Shown here in pieces: positions 46,717 through 57,266 of a stretch of DNA of 64,000 nt. Within the stretch, counting starts at the first letter, position 1. Each line of letters begins with the position of its first letter. Location of the stretch: positions 7,366 to 71,365 of the forward strand of contig NW_015622546.1 in assembly GCF_000835495.1 (NCBI RefSeq), given 5' to 3'. The stretch is from Cladophialophora immunda. Lineage: Eukaryota > Ascomycota > Eurotiomycetes > Chaetothyriales > Herpotrichiellaceae. Made by a program: the position numbers and the translations under genes. The notes below the pieces were generated by a model. It ran no database searches, had not been told where the DNA came from, and was given only the letters and a program-made list of their open reading frames with translations.

Positions 46717-47478
46717 GTGATTTGCTTCAATAGCTATGCCGATTTGAAGAGCTGCCAGTGTACCATTCTATATCACTAGCTTGAGTGTGCACTCGCAGGA
46801 AGCCATGTCCCATCCCTTTGGATGGCTTACACTCTCTTATTAGCCAATTCATTATTTCCAACATGAACAGACCGTTCAAAGTCACTGCACATATCTTGCA
46901 CGCTTTGCTACTCTCCATACCTATACATAGGGACGTTGATTAAGGAGCTTGATTTCGTCAGGTAACACGGAAGCGGCTCGAGGTAGACCGAATACTAGGA
47001 AAAGTGTAATATTACAGTCGATGAGAATAATAAGCAACTGTCTCAGGAGGCTGAGCAGATCACGATGAGGCTGGGCCGAAGTTGAGCCAGGTGACCTAGT
47101 GCTTGAGCAAAGCAGCAAGGTCACAGTCTCAAATTACTCCCCAGCAAGTGCAGATTCAGGGTAGAACCCCATCCTTCTACGAAGATATCCATATTGATAA
47201 TGAATAGAGAAATACGCAAACAAAGGTAAATCCGCATCCAGGCCATTTCATTGCATAAGGATGCACGATAAGCATCAAACAGCCTGCTCATGGTAGCTAC
47301 ATCACTAGAATCCAAGGCGATCCAGCTCTCACATAGCCCAAGTATACCATTTCGGATTTCACTTGTGCCACCTTATATATTTAAACGACTCGTAACAAGA
47401 ATTTGCCTCGCTATTAGTATGTGTGGAATCCCCCTTGACTTCCAGAGTTAAGGCTCCAAAGTGTAGAGACTGGATCAC
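46717..47478. other. intergenic, nothing recognised
   Basis: Only short unassignable frames on both strands. Confidence 0.35.
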
Positions 47479-48345
47479 TTAGAGCCATTGGTGTTGGAAA
47501 GGGTGTCTGATTAGAAAAGTCGAACGAGCTGCTGATGTAGTTACCATCTTTTGGCTCAGACTGCAGAGTACTAATATAATCTTAGATATGTGGCAATCGG
47601 GAAAAATGACTGACCATATGGATACTCGAATGATCCCGACGTACAAAAAATGATGATATCGAAAGATCTGGGATCTTAAATAAGACGGTGACAGATCAGA
47701 TTCTGGCCAGGTGGAGAAGCCATCTAGGCTTAAAGATCTCGCTTGTCCTGATCTCTCTAGAGGTTGAAAAGCTTGCACAGAATGTTGGCAGCGTTGATGT
47801 AACGTGGTATAAGGATTTGCTGTCACGCTGATGGGTCTGGAAGAAGTTGCGGGAATATCGGCGAATATCCTGAGCGAGGGCTGGCGATGCACTGAAGCCG
47901 GATTGATAATGTAACTATTACTTCTCGCTCCGGATGACGCTGTTTGTGGTAGTGGCAATTGATCCCTAGAAGCATGAGCAGGAAGCGCTCCCACCTCAAG
48001 CCTCCTCAGAAGCATTTCCAGCACATTGGAAGCCTTGTGGGCTTCGAGGCTTTGATCACACACCTGAGAGAATATGTGCCCACTCACACCCAGGGCTTTG
48101 AACATATCTCACCGAGTTGGCATGCCTTGCAAGCCCGGTTGGCCTGTGGATTTGCTGGGAGCGGCATTCGAACAAATGTCTGCACTGATAATGGTGGCGG
48201 CGAGGAGGTAGTTGTGGACGGTCAGTGAAGTCCGGTACTTTATCAAACTCCGTAGTCGGCCATCAACTAGTATCTCTTGATTTTGGGTGGCCTGAAACCG
48301 TAGGATCGACATTGCCGAGCTCAAAAATATCCTTCGGGACGAATT
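47479..48345 (-). pseudogene. C-terminal remnant of a fungal transcription factor
   Basis: A minus-strand frame from about 48345 reads SSAMSILRFQATQNQEIL, then LTVHNYLLAATIISADIC. That resembles the last third of PF04082-type Zn2Cys6 regulators, where a TLHDFLLAAMI-like block is conserved. An in-frame TGA (48109-48111) interrupts it. The same frame continues with DMFKALGVSGHIFSQ and EAHKASNVLEMLLRRL and then a low-complexity tail to 47479. The zinc cluster and the N-terminal two thirds are absent. It is a decayed fragment. The family call rests on short blocks, so it is tentative. Confidence 0.5.
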
Positions 48346-49504
48346 ATGAAGCGCAGATTAAGCGACCTGGCTCGCTACATAGTTGACTCTAGGCAAAAGT
48401 GTTGGATGTGCTGGGAAGACTCAGTACGGCGGCCGTGGTTCATCATTTGGCTTTTTATACCTAGATGGGCATGATGTTGGATGGAGTCAACGCTTAGCTT
48501 TGGCCTAAGAGAAGAGAAAATAAGAAAGAGTAGCAGTAGGAGCTGAAGTAGCAGTATCATGAGCAGTAGTACGATTTGCTAGGCCCGTAATTTATAATAG
48601 CGTCTAATATATGTGAGCCGTTCTACTGAGTACGATTGGAGAACTCGGTGAAGGAAAGGATCTTGACAATCGAGGGGTCCTGAGCTGAGTTTACGAGTAG
48701 GAGCGAAGCAGAATAAGCCATGAGTATGTGTAGTATCCCAGAATAGTCTAGATCCTAATATGTCCATAATCCAACTTTGCAACTGGATTCGCCTCCCAAT
48801 CAGATTGTTAGGATCATCTCTTTCACAGTAAGGCATGGGGCTAGATAAGTATGTAATGATACAGAAGCATAACGGAAACTCAGCCGGTAGGCCGTATTCT
48901 GCTCAGCCGTCAGTTCGCCCACCTTTCAAGTTCGTTACAATACCCACGTGGCTAGCGAGACTGATGGAGCGTACTCTCAGTCTCTCATAGGGTACTCTAT
49001 ATCTAGCCCGTACCTTGTAGCGACCCATCCCTTTCGCCTTCGGGTGCCGAAGGACTAAGCGACCCAGCCACAATTGCCTCACTTTCCGCCTTAGCTGATG
49101 CTTGGACCGGGTGCCCTAAGAGATCGGTTCGGCAACACGACAAGCCATCCTCCTCAAGGCATGAAGGGTACCGGTTGAGTGAACGGTGGATTCCCGTGAT
49201 TACTCAGTCCACAATCACAAGGCCTACCCTCAACCGGAGTAGGCGGCCAATCAACCTCCTTCGTCCTTGCTGCGCCTTTACTTCAGCGTGATCGGTCAGA
49301 TTTTAGTGTGCTATACAACATGGTAGAGAATGAACTGGGGGTCGCCCAGTTGCGTCTATAAATGACTGGATATTCTTCATGCAAAAAATTTCTTTGAGCT
49401 CTGTGCCCCGTTAAACTAGAGCTACCTCGATCTCTAGGTTTCATACCACGTCGTGAAGGAGCTCTCGCTGACTTCAGTCCAAGAAAGCAAGCCGCGTACA
49501 AACA
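48346..49504. other. intergenic region upstream of cupin, with an inverted repeat
   Basis: No gene is visible. CCGGTTGAG (about 49172) and CTCAACCGG (about 49230) form a perfect 9-bp inverted repeat about 50 bp apart, roughly 270 bp before the cupin start. It could be a regulatory element or simply a chance hairpin. Confidence 0.35.
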
Positions 49505-50074
49505 ATGAACGCCGACAAATTACCCATTATTGTCGAATCGTCCTTGACGAATGGCGGCAAACGTACTGTCATTGATTCCGACTTAGCCCCTGGTGCCAAA
49601 GCTCCATCGCATTATCACACCGACTTCACTGAGACATTCACTCTTGTCAGTGGCTCAATGACTGTTTGGACTTCAGAAGATATGGACGAGGTGAACTTCA
49701 AACCAATCGAGCTCGAGGTGGGGAAGGCTGTACCAGTTCCACCAAATACGCTACACAAATTCCTAGTCAATGAGCATTCTCGCGTCCATGTCGTGATGAG
49801 CCCCGGCACTATTGGTTTCGAGAGAATGATTCTCATTATGCGCGGCACACAGGCAGATGGCGTTTACACTCAGTTCAGCTCACCGGAGACTGAGAGTGGC
49901 GCAACATTCTATTCGGTACTTGGGGATCTTACCAATACCATGTACGTTGGAGAAGCAAAGGCGAGGCTGGATGCATTAATCGCAGCTAAAGGTTCCGAGG
50001 TTGAGATAGTGAAGCAGGACCTGATCGCCAAATACGCATCCGATGAGCATTTGAAGAAAGCTGCCGGACTTTGA
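49505..50074 (+). CDS. cupin-2 domain protein
   Basis: Intronless 189-aa protein with a single cupin barrel in residues 20-110. The first metal motif HYHTDFTETFTLVSG (His37, His39, Glu44) and the second-motif histidine in PPNTLHKFLV are present, so it should bind a divalent metal. The C-terminal 70 residues are helical and charged. Relatives include small isomerases, dioxygenases and many uncharacterised cluster-associated proteins, so no reaction can be assigned. It is intact, unlike the cupin at 13818, and belongs to a different subfamily. Confidence 0.85.
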   Translation: MNADKLPIIVESSLTNGGKRTVIDSDLAPGAKAPSHYHTDFTETFTLVSGSMTVWTSEDMDEVNFKPIELEVGKAVPVPPNTLHKFLVNEHSRVHVVMSPGTIGFERMILIMRGTQADGVYTQFSSPETESGATFYSVLGDLTNTMYVGEAKARLDALIAAKGSEVEIVKQDLIAKYASDEHLKKAAGL

Positions 50075-50847
50075 ATATGGATGTCGGCGAAGGACAGTGT
50101 TTCAGGAACATTTACGGATCCTACTTGTTACCACCTTATCCAAGCAATTTCAGGAACATGAAAGACAAGCTATTCCCTTGGTAAATGCTGGCATAGTAAA
50201 CACCCTGCGTATTTTCTGTCCGAAAACATTCGCCGGTACTCAGTACAAGCATTTTGTGCGTATTTATCCGGGAGCATAGAGATTGCTGTTATTTTACGGA
50301 ACTTGTATGCCTCCAAAGCTGGAAAATCTGCTAGATGTTGTTTTGTTGGTATTGATGCATACGATTACTCTGGGTTTGCACTGGTTTGCAGACTACCTGA
50401 CGGGTACAGACCAGTAATTCCAACAATTTGGCTCCGAAAGATGTGAGCACAATATCAGAAGACTTATTGATGCACCCTACATACGCTACATCTGGAATAG
50501 CAGTCCAGCGGGCCAATACGAAGCTGTCGTACAATAAAACACTTGAGGTCCACTTCAGTTCGCGCCAAACGGCAATTCGGACAGTAGGAATGACTCCGCA
50601 CAACTGACACAAAGGTAGGGTTACGGTCATTAGAAGAGCCTAATATGCCTTCAGGATAATTTGCGGGGGAGATGTGGAGGTTTCTAGTAATGACATGGGG
50701 TATGGACGTCGCTGTGACCACAAAGATTCTCGTTGCACATTATGGAGAGCCGGACTGGTGGAAGGTATTCAGACTCACTTCTCTCCCAACCCACCCTCAT
50801 TTCTCATCCTCATAGTATTTACACCTACCTGGTAGGATAAAAAAGAG
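50075..50847. other. intergenic, nothing recognised
   Basis: No supported gene lies between the cupin and the aldolase pseudogene. Confidence 0.35.
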
Positions 50848-51949
50848 ATGTCCGGTCACGGGTCTGCGTCGCTCTTGCCTCAACATTTTCAGCCGTCCAT
50901 ACCACTCGAATATGGAGAAGAACTCCACAAGACTGCTCTGGCTACAGGCGCTGAAGGCAAAGGTTTGTTGGTCGCAGATGAGTCCACAGACAGTATCAAG
51001 AAGCGACTGGGGAAGGTGGAAAAGCAAAACACAAAAGCCAATCACCGTGAGTGGAGAGATGTCATGTTCACAGCCGATGGCCCGTTTGAGAACTACATTT
51101 CTAGTATAATCACATTTGAAGAGACTCTCATGAAACGCAATGCCGAGCTCGAGTTTAAGTACAAGGGAAAATCATTTGCCAGTATTATCAAAGAACGCGG
51201 CATCATCCCGGGTATAAAAGTTGACAAGGGCACTGTGGCATTGCCGCGGACTTCACCAGAGGAAACAACTACCCAGGGATTCGATGGTTTACTCGACAGA
51301 TGCAAGCAATATTACGAGAGAGGCGCTCGCTTCAGTAAATGGCGCTGTACCTATACTGTCTCGCCTTCCACGTCGTGACTCCTTGCCATTATGGACAACG
51401 CTGAGGTGCTAGCAAGATATGCCGCCACCTCGCAGCAGGCTGGCCTCGTCCCAATCGTTGAGCCTGAAGTGTTGATAGCACACGATCAGTCGCTGGAGTG
51501 CTCGATGGAGGCTCATATAGCTGCTCACCCCACAATTCTCGAGCGGTCGCCTTTGCATAAACTTGATCTCGCTGGGTTGCTCTTCAAGGCTTCCATAGCG
51601 GTCCCAGGAGATAAATCTGTACAAAAGGTAACTCCCGAACAGGTCGCTGAGGCTACCGTACATGTCCTGAGCAAAACTGTCCCACCGCTTGTACATCTAT
51701 CGTCTTTCACTCTGGGGGCCTCTGCGACTCTGACTCAATCTCGTTCCTCAATGCCATCAATAAAAAGAAACAATCGAACTCAAAGGCAGCACGATGGGCT
51801 TTCACCTTCTCCTTTGGTCGTGCACTGCAAGCCGTCGCTATGCAGGCTTGGGCAGACGTACAGTTGAAAGAGAATCAATCCAAGTGGTCTAGCCAGGCTG
51901 GTGAATACGAGGGTGAATGTCCTTCATAAAGCTACTCTGCACAACTTGG
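50848..51949 (+). pseudogene. class I fructose-bisphosphate aldolase, broken
   Basis: Clear class I aldolase: the N-terminal TALATGAEGKGLLVADEST, then FENYISSIITFEETL, IPGIKVDKGTVALP, GARFSKWR, GLVPIVEPEVL, the Schiff-base lysine context LLFKASIAVPG and, in a shifted frame, SGGL and FTFSFGRALQAVAMQAW. An in-frame TGA at about 51376 follows KWR, and a frameshift near 51690 separates the last 80 codons, which then end at a TAA near 51928-51930. The segment around 51510-51560 also departs from the family. Most ascomycetes use class II aldolase for glycolysis, so a class I copy here is an accessory, now dead, gene. Confidence 0.75.
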
Positions 51950-52148
51950 TGGATTATCAAAAACTAGGAAGATCAGAGAGTAGGGATCGATGCCACTTAC
52001 ATGGCGTAACTATATCACCAAAATGCATTCATTTGCGTAAGCATTGTCGAAAGACCATTTTTAAACAGGCTACAAGCGCTCCCTTTTCTCTGTAGCTACC
52101 TCATAATCTGCCCGTCAACCAATATACGACAATCATGACTGTGAGACA

Positions 52149-52979
52149 CTACAACTTTGAGGGTGACCATACAGGTGGCCTTCTCTCTTTGAACGCCTTC
52201 AGGCCTTCGAGAATATTCTCTCCCTTCTGCAGTTCAGCCCATTCGTTTCTCCTAGTTATGGCAGTTGCTTCCACGACACTTGCAGTTTCCCACCCCTGCC
52301 TTAACCCAGCTCTTGTACAGATAATGGAATCCGGACTATTTTCAGCGATAACTTTGGCATACCGCACTGCCTCATTAACGACATCCTCTTGTGGAACAAC
52401 CTTGTTAACGAAACCCCATTCCATTGCTTTCTGGGCAGAGAAGTAATTCCCTGTCAAAGCCATTTCGCTTGCTCTCTGCAAGCCAAGAGTCCGTATCAGC
52501 CGTGGAAGAACACCAGCGTATGGTGCAACGCCTCGCTTCACCTCTACCAATCCAAATACAGCAGTATCGGCTGCGACTACCAGATCGCAATTCATGATAG
52601 TTTCACAACCTCCTCCTAGAGCCATTCCATTGACAGCGGCGATCACTGGCTTCTTCCCCACACGGTTGGACAATGGAACGGCTCCAGGGACGTCGCCGGG
52701 ACCCGCACCAGGCTTTCCACCTGCAGCAGATGCTTTTTCTTGCCATTCCTTCAAATCGGCGCCGGTCGAAAATGCCTTTTGCCCAGCACCAGTAAGAACG
52801 GCGACCGAGAGAGAGGGTTCGTCGTCAAACCAGCGAAAGACGCTAGTCATCTCGACAACATCCGCCGCAGAAATGCAATTCAATTTCTCAGGTCGCGACA
52901 TCGTGACTAGAACCACCCTTGGGGCGGGAAAGGAGAGCTTCGCAAATTTCGTCGGCGGTGGAGAGTGAACGGGAGCCAT
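52149..52979 (-). CDS. enoyl-CoA hydratase/isomerase, peroxisomal (PTS1)
   Basis: Intronless 276-aa crotonase-fold protein. The oxyanion-hole strands are AFSTGADLKE (69-78) and the glycine-rich AVNGMALGGGCE. Both glutamates expected of a hydratase are visible (Glu126 in GGGCE and Glu146 in GLVEVKRG). The C-terminus is Ser-Lys-Leu, a canonical peroxisomal signal. It should hydrate 2-enoyl-CoA esters made by an acyl-CoA dehydrogenase or oxidase. Together with the SKL-ending ACAD at 8685 it indicates a peroxisomal beta-oxidation branch for the pathway. The substrate could be an aryl-propenoyl-CoA as well as a fatty acyl-CoA. Confidence 0.93.
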   Translation of the reverse strand: MAPVHSPPPTKFAKLSFPAPRVVLVTMSRPEKLNCISAADVVEMTSVFRWFDDEPSLSVAVLTGAGQKAFSTGADLKEWQEKASAAGGKPGAGPGDVPGAVPLSNRVGKKPVIAAVNGMALGGGCETIMNCDLVVAADTAVFGLVEVKRGVAPYAGVLPRLIRTLGLQRASEMALTGNYFSAQKAMEWGFVNKVVPQEDVVNEAVRYAKVIAENSPDSIICTRAGLRQGWETASVVEATAITRRNEWAELQKGENILEGLKAFKERRPPVWSPSKL

Positions 52980-53876
52980 CCTGAACCTATGCAGAGTGTT
53001 CGAGCATCGACTGTAGAAAGTGGTCCACCAATAGAACAGGTAGTATCAAAGGGATTGTGGGCGGCCCCAAAGATAGGTAGTGGTGAATTACAGACGGAGC
53101 GAGTAAGGGCACATGTCCTCCGAAACCGAATAGAGACGTGGTTTCAACTGGTACACACAGGTCAGCTACTCGGGGATTTTTATTTTCGTATAGGGAACAC
53201 AATAAGTGATTGCGGGGGAAATACGAGATACGGAGGACATAAACCGAGGTATAAATGGATAGATGATATGTCTATCAGGGAATTACCCCAGAACTAAGCC
53301 CCAGTGAGACCGGGAAAACCCCCCTGCTCAAAAGTGTCGACCCTGTTTGAGATCTACTCTCACGACGAGTAGAATTCCATGAATACACTATTTCACCTTT
53401 CTATTTATTCTATACTATTGGAAGATATGTAAATTGGAATATGAAAATAGGTGTGTTTAAAATTTTCGAGCGACTTTTACACAAACATAATCAGAGAAAT
53501 ATGAATTCTAAATGACTATAAACTATCTACCCACTGAAGAGAGACAGATGTTATCCAGAAACTAGAATAGCACTGCTAACTGTGTCTGCGAGAGTGAATA
53601 GCTCTTTGATCCGTCCCGGTCAGTGTCTTGGAGGGAGACAGCGAAGATTAGCATTTGGTGCATAGACAGTAATCAAAATCCAAACTGAATGTCTAAAATC
53701 CCTGTCATGTACAAGTTCTCCAAAGCGCAATGTCGTGATTGCGACATGTCCGCATTTGTCAGCGTTTCCCGTATTAGATGCATATATTAATATACACTGT
53801 TGGTATTCAGCCATGTTCGCAACAAGAAGACTGGAATCGTTGGCTTTTTATACCGACTGTGAAAACCATCGAAAAC
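52980..53876. other. divergent intergenic region, ECH to LLM monooxygenase
   Basis: Head-to-head spacer of about 900 bp with moderate AT content around 53340-53580. No gene is visible. It should hold both promoters. Confidence 0.4.
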
Positions 53877-55238
53877 ATGGGTGACCGCGAAAACTTTGCT
53901 ATCCGAAGCAAAGATATACCACGCCAACTCCATCTCACAGCATTCATGCGCCCCGTCTCCCTTCACACTGGCTCATGGCGCTACCCCGGAGCATACCCAG
54001 ACGCCAACTTCAACCTTACACACCTCAAGTCGTTTATTAAGAAACTGGAAGATGCCAAATTCGACGCATTCTTCATGGCCGATCATCTTGCGGTGCTAAA
54101 TATGCCAATCGAAGCACTTAAGCGAAGCCACACTGTTACGTCTTTCGAGCCATTTACTCTTCTCTCCGCGCTCTCACAAGTCACGGATAAGATCGGTCTG
54201 GCAGCCACAGCATCAACAACATACGACGAACCGTATCACATCGCACGCCGCTTCGCCTCTCTCGACCACATCAGTAATGGCCGCGCAGCATGGAATATTG
54301 TCACTACTGGCAATCCAGAATCGGCAAAGAATTTTGGTCGTGATGAGCATATGGATCACTCAGATCGTTACAAGCGTGCACGCGAATTCTATGATGTTGT
54401 CACCGGTTTGTGGGATAGCTTTGCGGATGATGCATTCGTCCGCAACATCGAGTCCGGCACGTATGTCGATCCAGAAAAGATTCACGTCCTGAACCACATA
54501 GGAGACGAGCTGAAAGTTAGAGGACCACTCAACATCGCACGACCCGTTCAAGGTTGGCCCGTCATTGTCCAAGCAGGTCAGTCCGAGCCCGGAAAGCAGC
54601 TTGCCGGAGAAACAGCTGAAGCCGTGTTCTGTTCACCAAAAGACATCGAATCTGCGAAAGCGTTATACGCTGATATCAAAGGGCGTGCTGTTGCTGCTGG
54701 CCGCAATCGCAATCACATCAAGATCTTGCCCGCTGCTTTCATTGTTGTCGGCAATAGTGTCCAAGATGCACAAGAGAAGCGACTCAAACTCGACAGTTTA
54801 GTCCACTACGACAGCGGCATTGCTTCATTGTCAATCGCACTCGGCACAGATGCATCCAAATTCGATCCAGACGGGCCACTACCCACTGACATTCCCGAGA
54901 CAAACGCGAGTAAGACCAGTCGTGCGGGTGTTCTAAAAGTTGCTGCAGAGGAGGGCTTGTCGGTGCGACAACTTGCCCAGCGACAAGGAGGGTACTCTGG
55001 ACTTGCATTTGTTGGGACATCCGAGAGTATTGCAGATAGTATGCAGCAGTGGTTGAATGAAGAGGCGTGCGATGGGTTTACGATCGCACTGCCTTTCTTG
55101 CCGGAAGGGCTGGATGATGTGACTCAACGGTTGGTCCCAGAGTTGCAGCGGCGTGGGATCTTCCGGAAAGATTACGAGGGAACAACGCTTCGGGAGCATC
55201 TTGGTCTGCCACGGCCAAAAAACCAATTTTTCGAGTGA
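53877..55238 (+). CDS. NtaA/SnaA/DszA-type FMN-dependent monooxygenase
   Basis: Intronless. The ATG at 53877 gives 453 aa and starts directly before the family's first strand (LHLTAFMRPV); the in-frame ATG at 53778 adds an unrelated leader. It is a luciferase-like flavin monooxygenase (PF00296) of the nitrilotriacetate/DszA subgroup: FDAFFMADH, the SFEP and TYDEPYHIARRFASLDHISNGRAAWNIVTT block, and PVIVQAGQSEPG. Known relatives use reduced FMN supplied by a separate flavin reductase, which I do not see in this window. Such enzymes oxidise amines, sulfones or xenobiotics, and the substrate here is unknown. Confidence 0.92.
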   Translation: MGDRENFAIRSKDIPRQLHLTAFMRPVSLHTGSWRYPGAYPDANFNLTHLKSFIKKLEDAKFDAFFMADHLAVLNMPIEALKRSHTVTSFEPFTLLSALSQVTDKIGLAATASTTYDEPYHIARRFASLDHISNGRAAWNIVTTGNPESAKNFGRDEHMDHSDRYKRAREFYDVVTGLWDSFADDAFVRNIESGTYVDPEKIHVLNHIGDELKVRGPLNIARPVQGWPVIVQAGQSEPGKQLAGETAEAVFCSPKDIESAKALYADIKGRAVAAGRNRNHIKILPAAFIVVGNSVQDAQEKRLKLDSLVHYDSGIASLSIALGTDASKFDPDGPLPTDIPETNASKTSRAGVLKVAAEEGLSVRQLAQRQGGYSGLAFVGTSESIADSMQQWLNEEACDGFTIALPFLPEGLDDVTQRLVPELQRRGIFRKDYEGTTLREHLGLPRPKNQFFE

Positions 55239-55744
55239 GAATGGCGTGCTCTGTGGGAAGGATGGCATGATCGAGATAACGATCGAAGAGGATTGTCCAA
55301 CCAAGACATTATCTCGCCGCATTTGAGGGGCTGTGATTGGCGGAAGAGTAGCAATGGTCAATAGAGGATGAATTAACAGACTGTCTGACTGCTTGAGGAC
55401 GGACGAACTCTCCAACTTGAGACCATTTTTAATTTCGCCCGCGAGTAACAGCGAGAAGGCGCAGTTTGCAAGTTTATCAAGACACTTTACTAGGTCTGAT
55501 GCTCAATATCTGTTACCAGATAGCATGGAAGTGCGACGAGGCACTAAGCAATCAGACTTGACATGATAAGACCTCATAAGCATAGGCAAAGAGCGCGTAT
55601 AGGAGACGGGAAGGTGGAGCATGGCTAGCAAATGAGGAATTCACTCTGGAAGGGAAAGTCGCTGCAGGAGCCTAGGAGTTCCAGAGGTGCGAAAGTGGCA
55701 CTTATCTCTCTTCACGGGAGAGGACTCATGAGCTATCTATGTAA
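55239..55744. other. intergenic, nothing recognised
   Basis: The region between the LLM gene and the ligase remnant shows no coding pattern. Confidence 0.35.
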
Positions 55745-56041
55745 CTCCCCCAGAGTCTACAAGTTGCGCCCGCCGAGCTCGAAGCCTGTCTTCTAAGCCG
55801 CCCAATAGTGGCGGATTGTGCTGTCATTCCAAAGGCCTTTGTAGTCAGATCTAATTTTGCCCAAGCAAACGTGGTCGAGATCAAGCAAGACATTATAGAA
55901 TATGTTAAGGAAAAGGCACGACATAAATGGCTCACCGGCGGTATCGATTTCATCAGTGTGATTCCTAAAAGTCCTTCTAGGAAGATCCTCCCAAGGTTAT
56001 TGAGAGAAAGAGAAAGGAGAAGTTTCACAACTAAACTATAA
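55745..56041 (+). pseudogene. C-terminal remnant of an acyl/aryl-CoA ligase
   Basis: An open frame of about 98 codons carries the C-terminal domain of the 4-coumarate-CoA-ligase-type AMP-binding enzymes: LQVAPAELEA, LLSRPIVADCAVIP, PKAFVV, DIIEYVKEKA, then GGIDFISVIPKSPSRKILPRLL. In active ligases the last block is usually PKSPSGKILRR with its catalytic lysine; here the Gly is Arg. The adenylation domain is missing upstream. The fragment ends Thr-Lys-Leu, one change from a canonical SKL signal, suggesting the parent enzyme was peroxisomal. It is a relic of the activating step expected for this pathway. Confidence 0.75.
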
Positions 56042-56287
56042 AAACCTGAGAGTTGAGAAATATGATACCGATATGCATTATCTACATGTGTAGTCTAGGT
56101 GCATTTTCATCTGAGCCTAATTCCCGTACCTTGGCCATTTCGGCAAAGCTACGTTGTGCGGGGTAATGGGGTATTCAAAAGGCAACACCTGCAACGAGCA
56201 GGACCAAATTTCATCCATATTTTCAAAACAGATCAAGAAGTTGTTCCCTTGCATAGTTTGAATGTATTTTCCGTCTAACTTAAAACC
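56042..56287. promoter_or_regulatory. short promoter region of the downstream SDR
   Basis: 246 bp between the ligase relic and the SDR start. No named element is seen. Confidence 0.3.
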
Positions 56288-57266
56288 ATGGGCACTCAAG
56301 TTCGTCGTGTTCCAACATCACAGCTCTTCTCTCTAGAAGGCAAAACAGTTATTGCGACTGGAGGTGGGGGAGGCTCGGATCCTAAATTGGCCAGTTAGTC
56401 CATCTGTGTTGACGATTCAACAGGGACCGGCGGACTTGGTTTGGAAATTTGTATTGCCCTAGCAGAATCTGGGGCCAATATCGTGTCTATCCATCTTCCC
56501 CAGGACCCTGGCCAGGCTACGCTGGAAGAAGGAGTGAGAAAAGTTGGGAGGGAAATTACTGGTTTCGAGTGCGACGTCGGAGACTCGAAGCAACTTCGGG
56601 AAACATTCGATCGTATATGGAAGTCGGACATCGTGCCCGACATTCTTTTGAACTGTGCGGGCTTAAACCGGAGGGGTCCCATTGAGGACATGACCGATGA
56701 GAAAATTGACCTGGTTAGTGGCTAGCTGCGCGTCTCATGAAAGCATCGGGCTAACACTTATATATCCTAGATCTTCTCAGTCAACTTGAAAGGGGCCTAT
56801 GTTGCTGCTCAAGAATTTGGAAAACGTTTGATTGAACTTGATCGACCGGGAAAGATTATAAACTTCGGTTCTTTTACATCTTTCGTGGCAATGACAAATG
56901 TCTCGGCATATGCAGCGACTAAAGGAGGGGTTTTACAAATGACCAAAGCTTTTAGTAATGAATGGGCGTGTCACGGAATTCAGGTAAGTGCCGAGTGATA
57001 CATAATGAACCTATCTCTGTCCGGATACCTAATGTTAAGGTACCCAGGTAAACTGTATTTGCCCCGGATACATCAAAACTCCCCTGTCGCAAGCGCTGCT
57101 GGATCAGTTTCCCGATATGGAGAAGTACATTGTCAATCGCACGCCAGCTGGAAGATGGGGTAATCCTTCAGACCTCCGTGGTACAGCTGTGTTCTTGAGT
57201 AGCCCGGCGTCCGATTTCGTCACTGGGACAAGTATAGTTGTTGATGGAGGAATGATGTTTCGATGA
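56288..57266 (+). CDS. short-chain dehydrogenase, four exons (gluconate-5-DH-like)
   Basis: 265 aa from exons 56288-56363, 56424-56713, 56771-56983 and 57048-57266. Introns are 60, 57 and 64 bp and 798 bp are in frame. The first intron splits the cofactor loop: the spliced motif is TGGTGGLGLEI, and reading through instead meets a stop. Further SDR features are CDVGD, NCAGLNRRGP, NFGSF with the catalytic serine, YAATKGG (Tyr/Lys pair), VNCICPGYI and the end GTSIVVDGGMMFR. It is closest in style to 2-deoxy-D-gluconate/gluconate dehydrogenases. The physiological substrate is open. Confidence 0.87.

Noticed and set aside
55799..55816. CCGCC-N7-GGCGG inverted repeat as a Zn2Cys6 site
   Set aside because: It lies inside the coding remnant of the acyl-CoA ligase (codons for SRPIVAD), so it is more simply explained as coding sequence.
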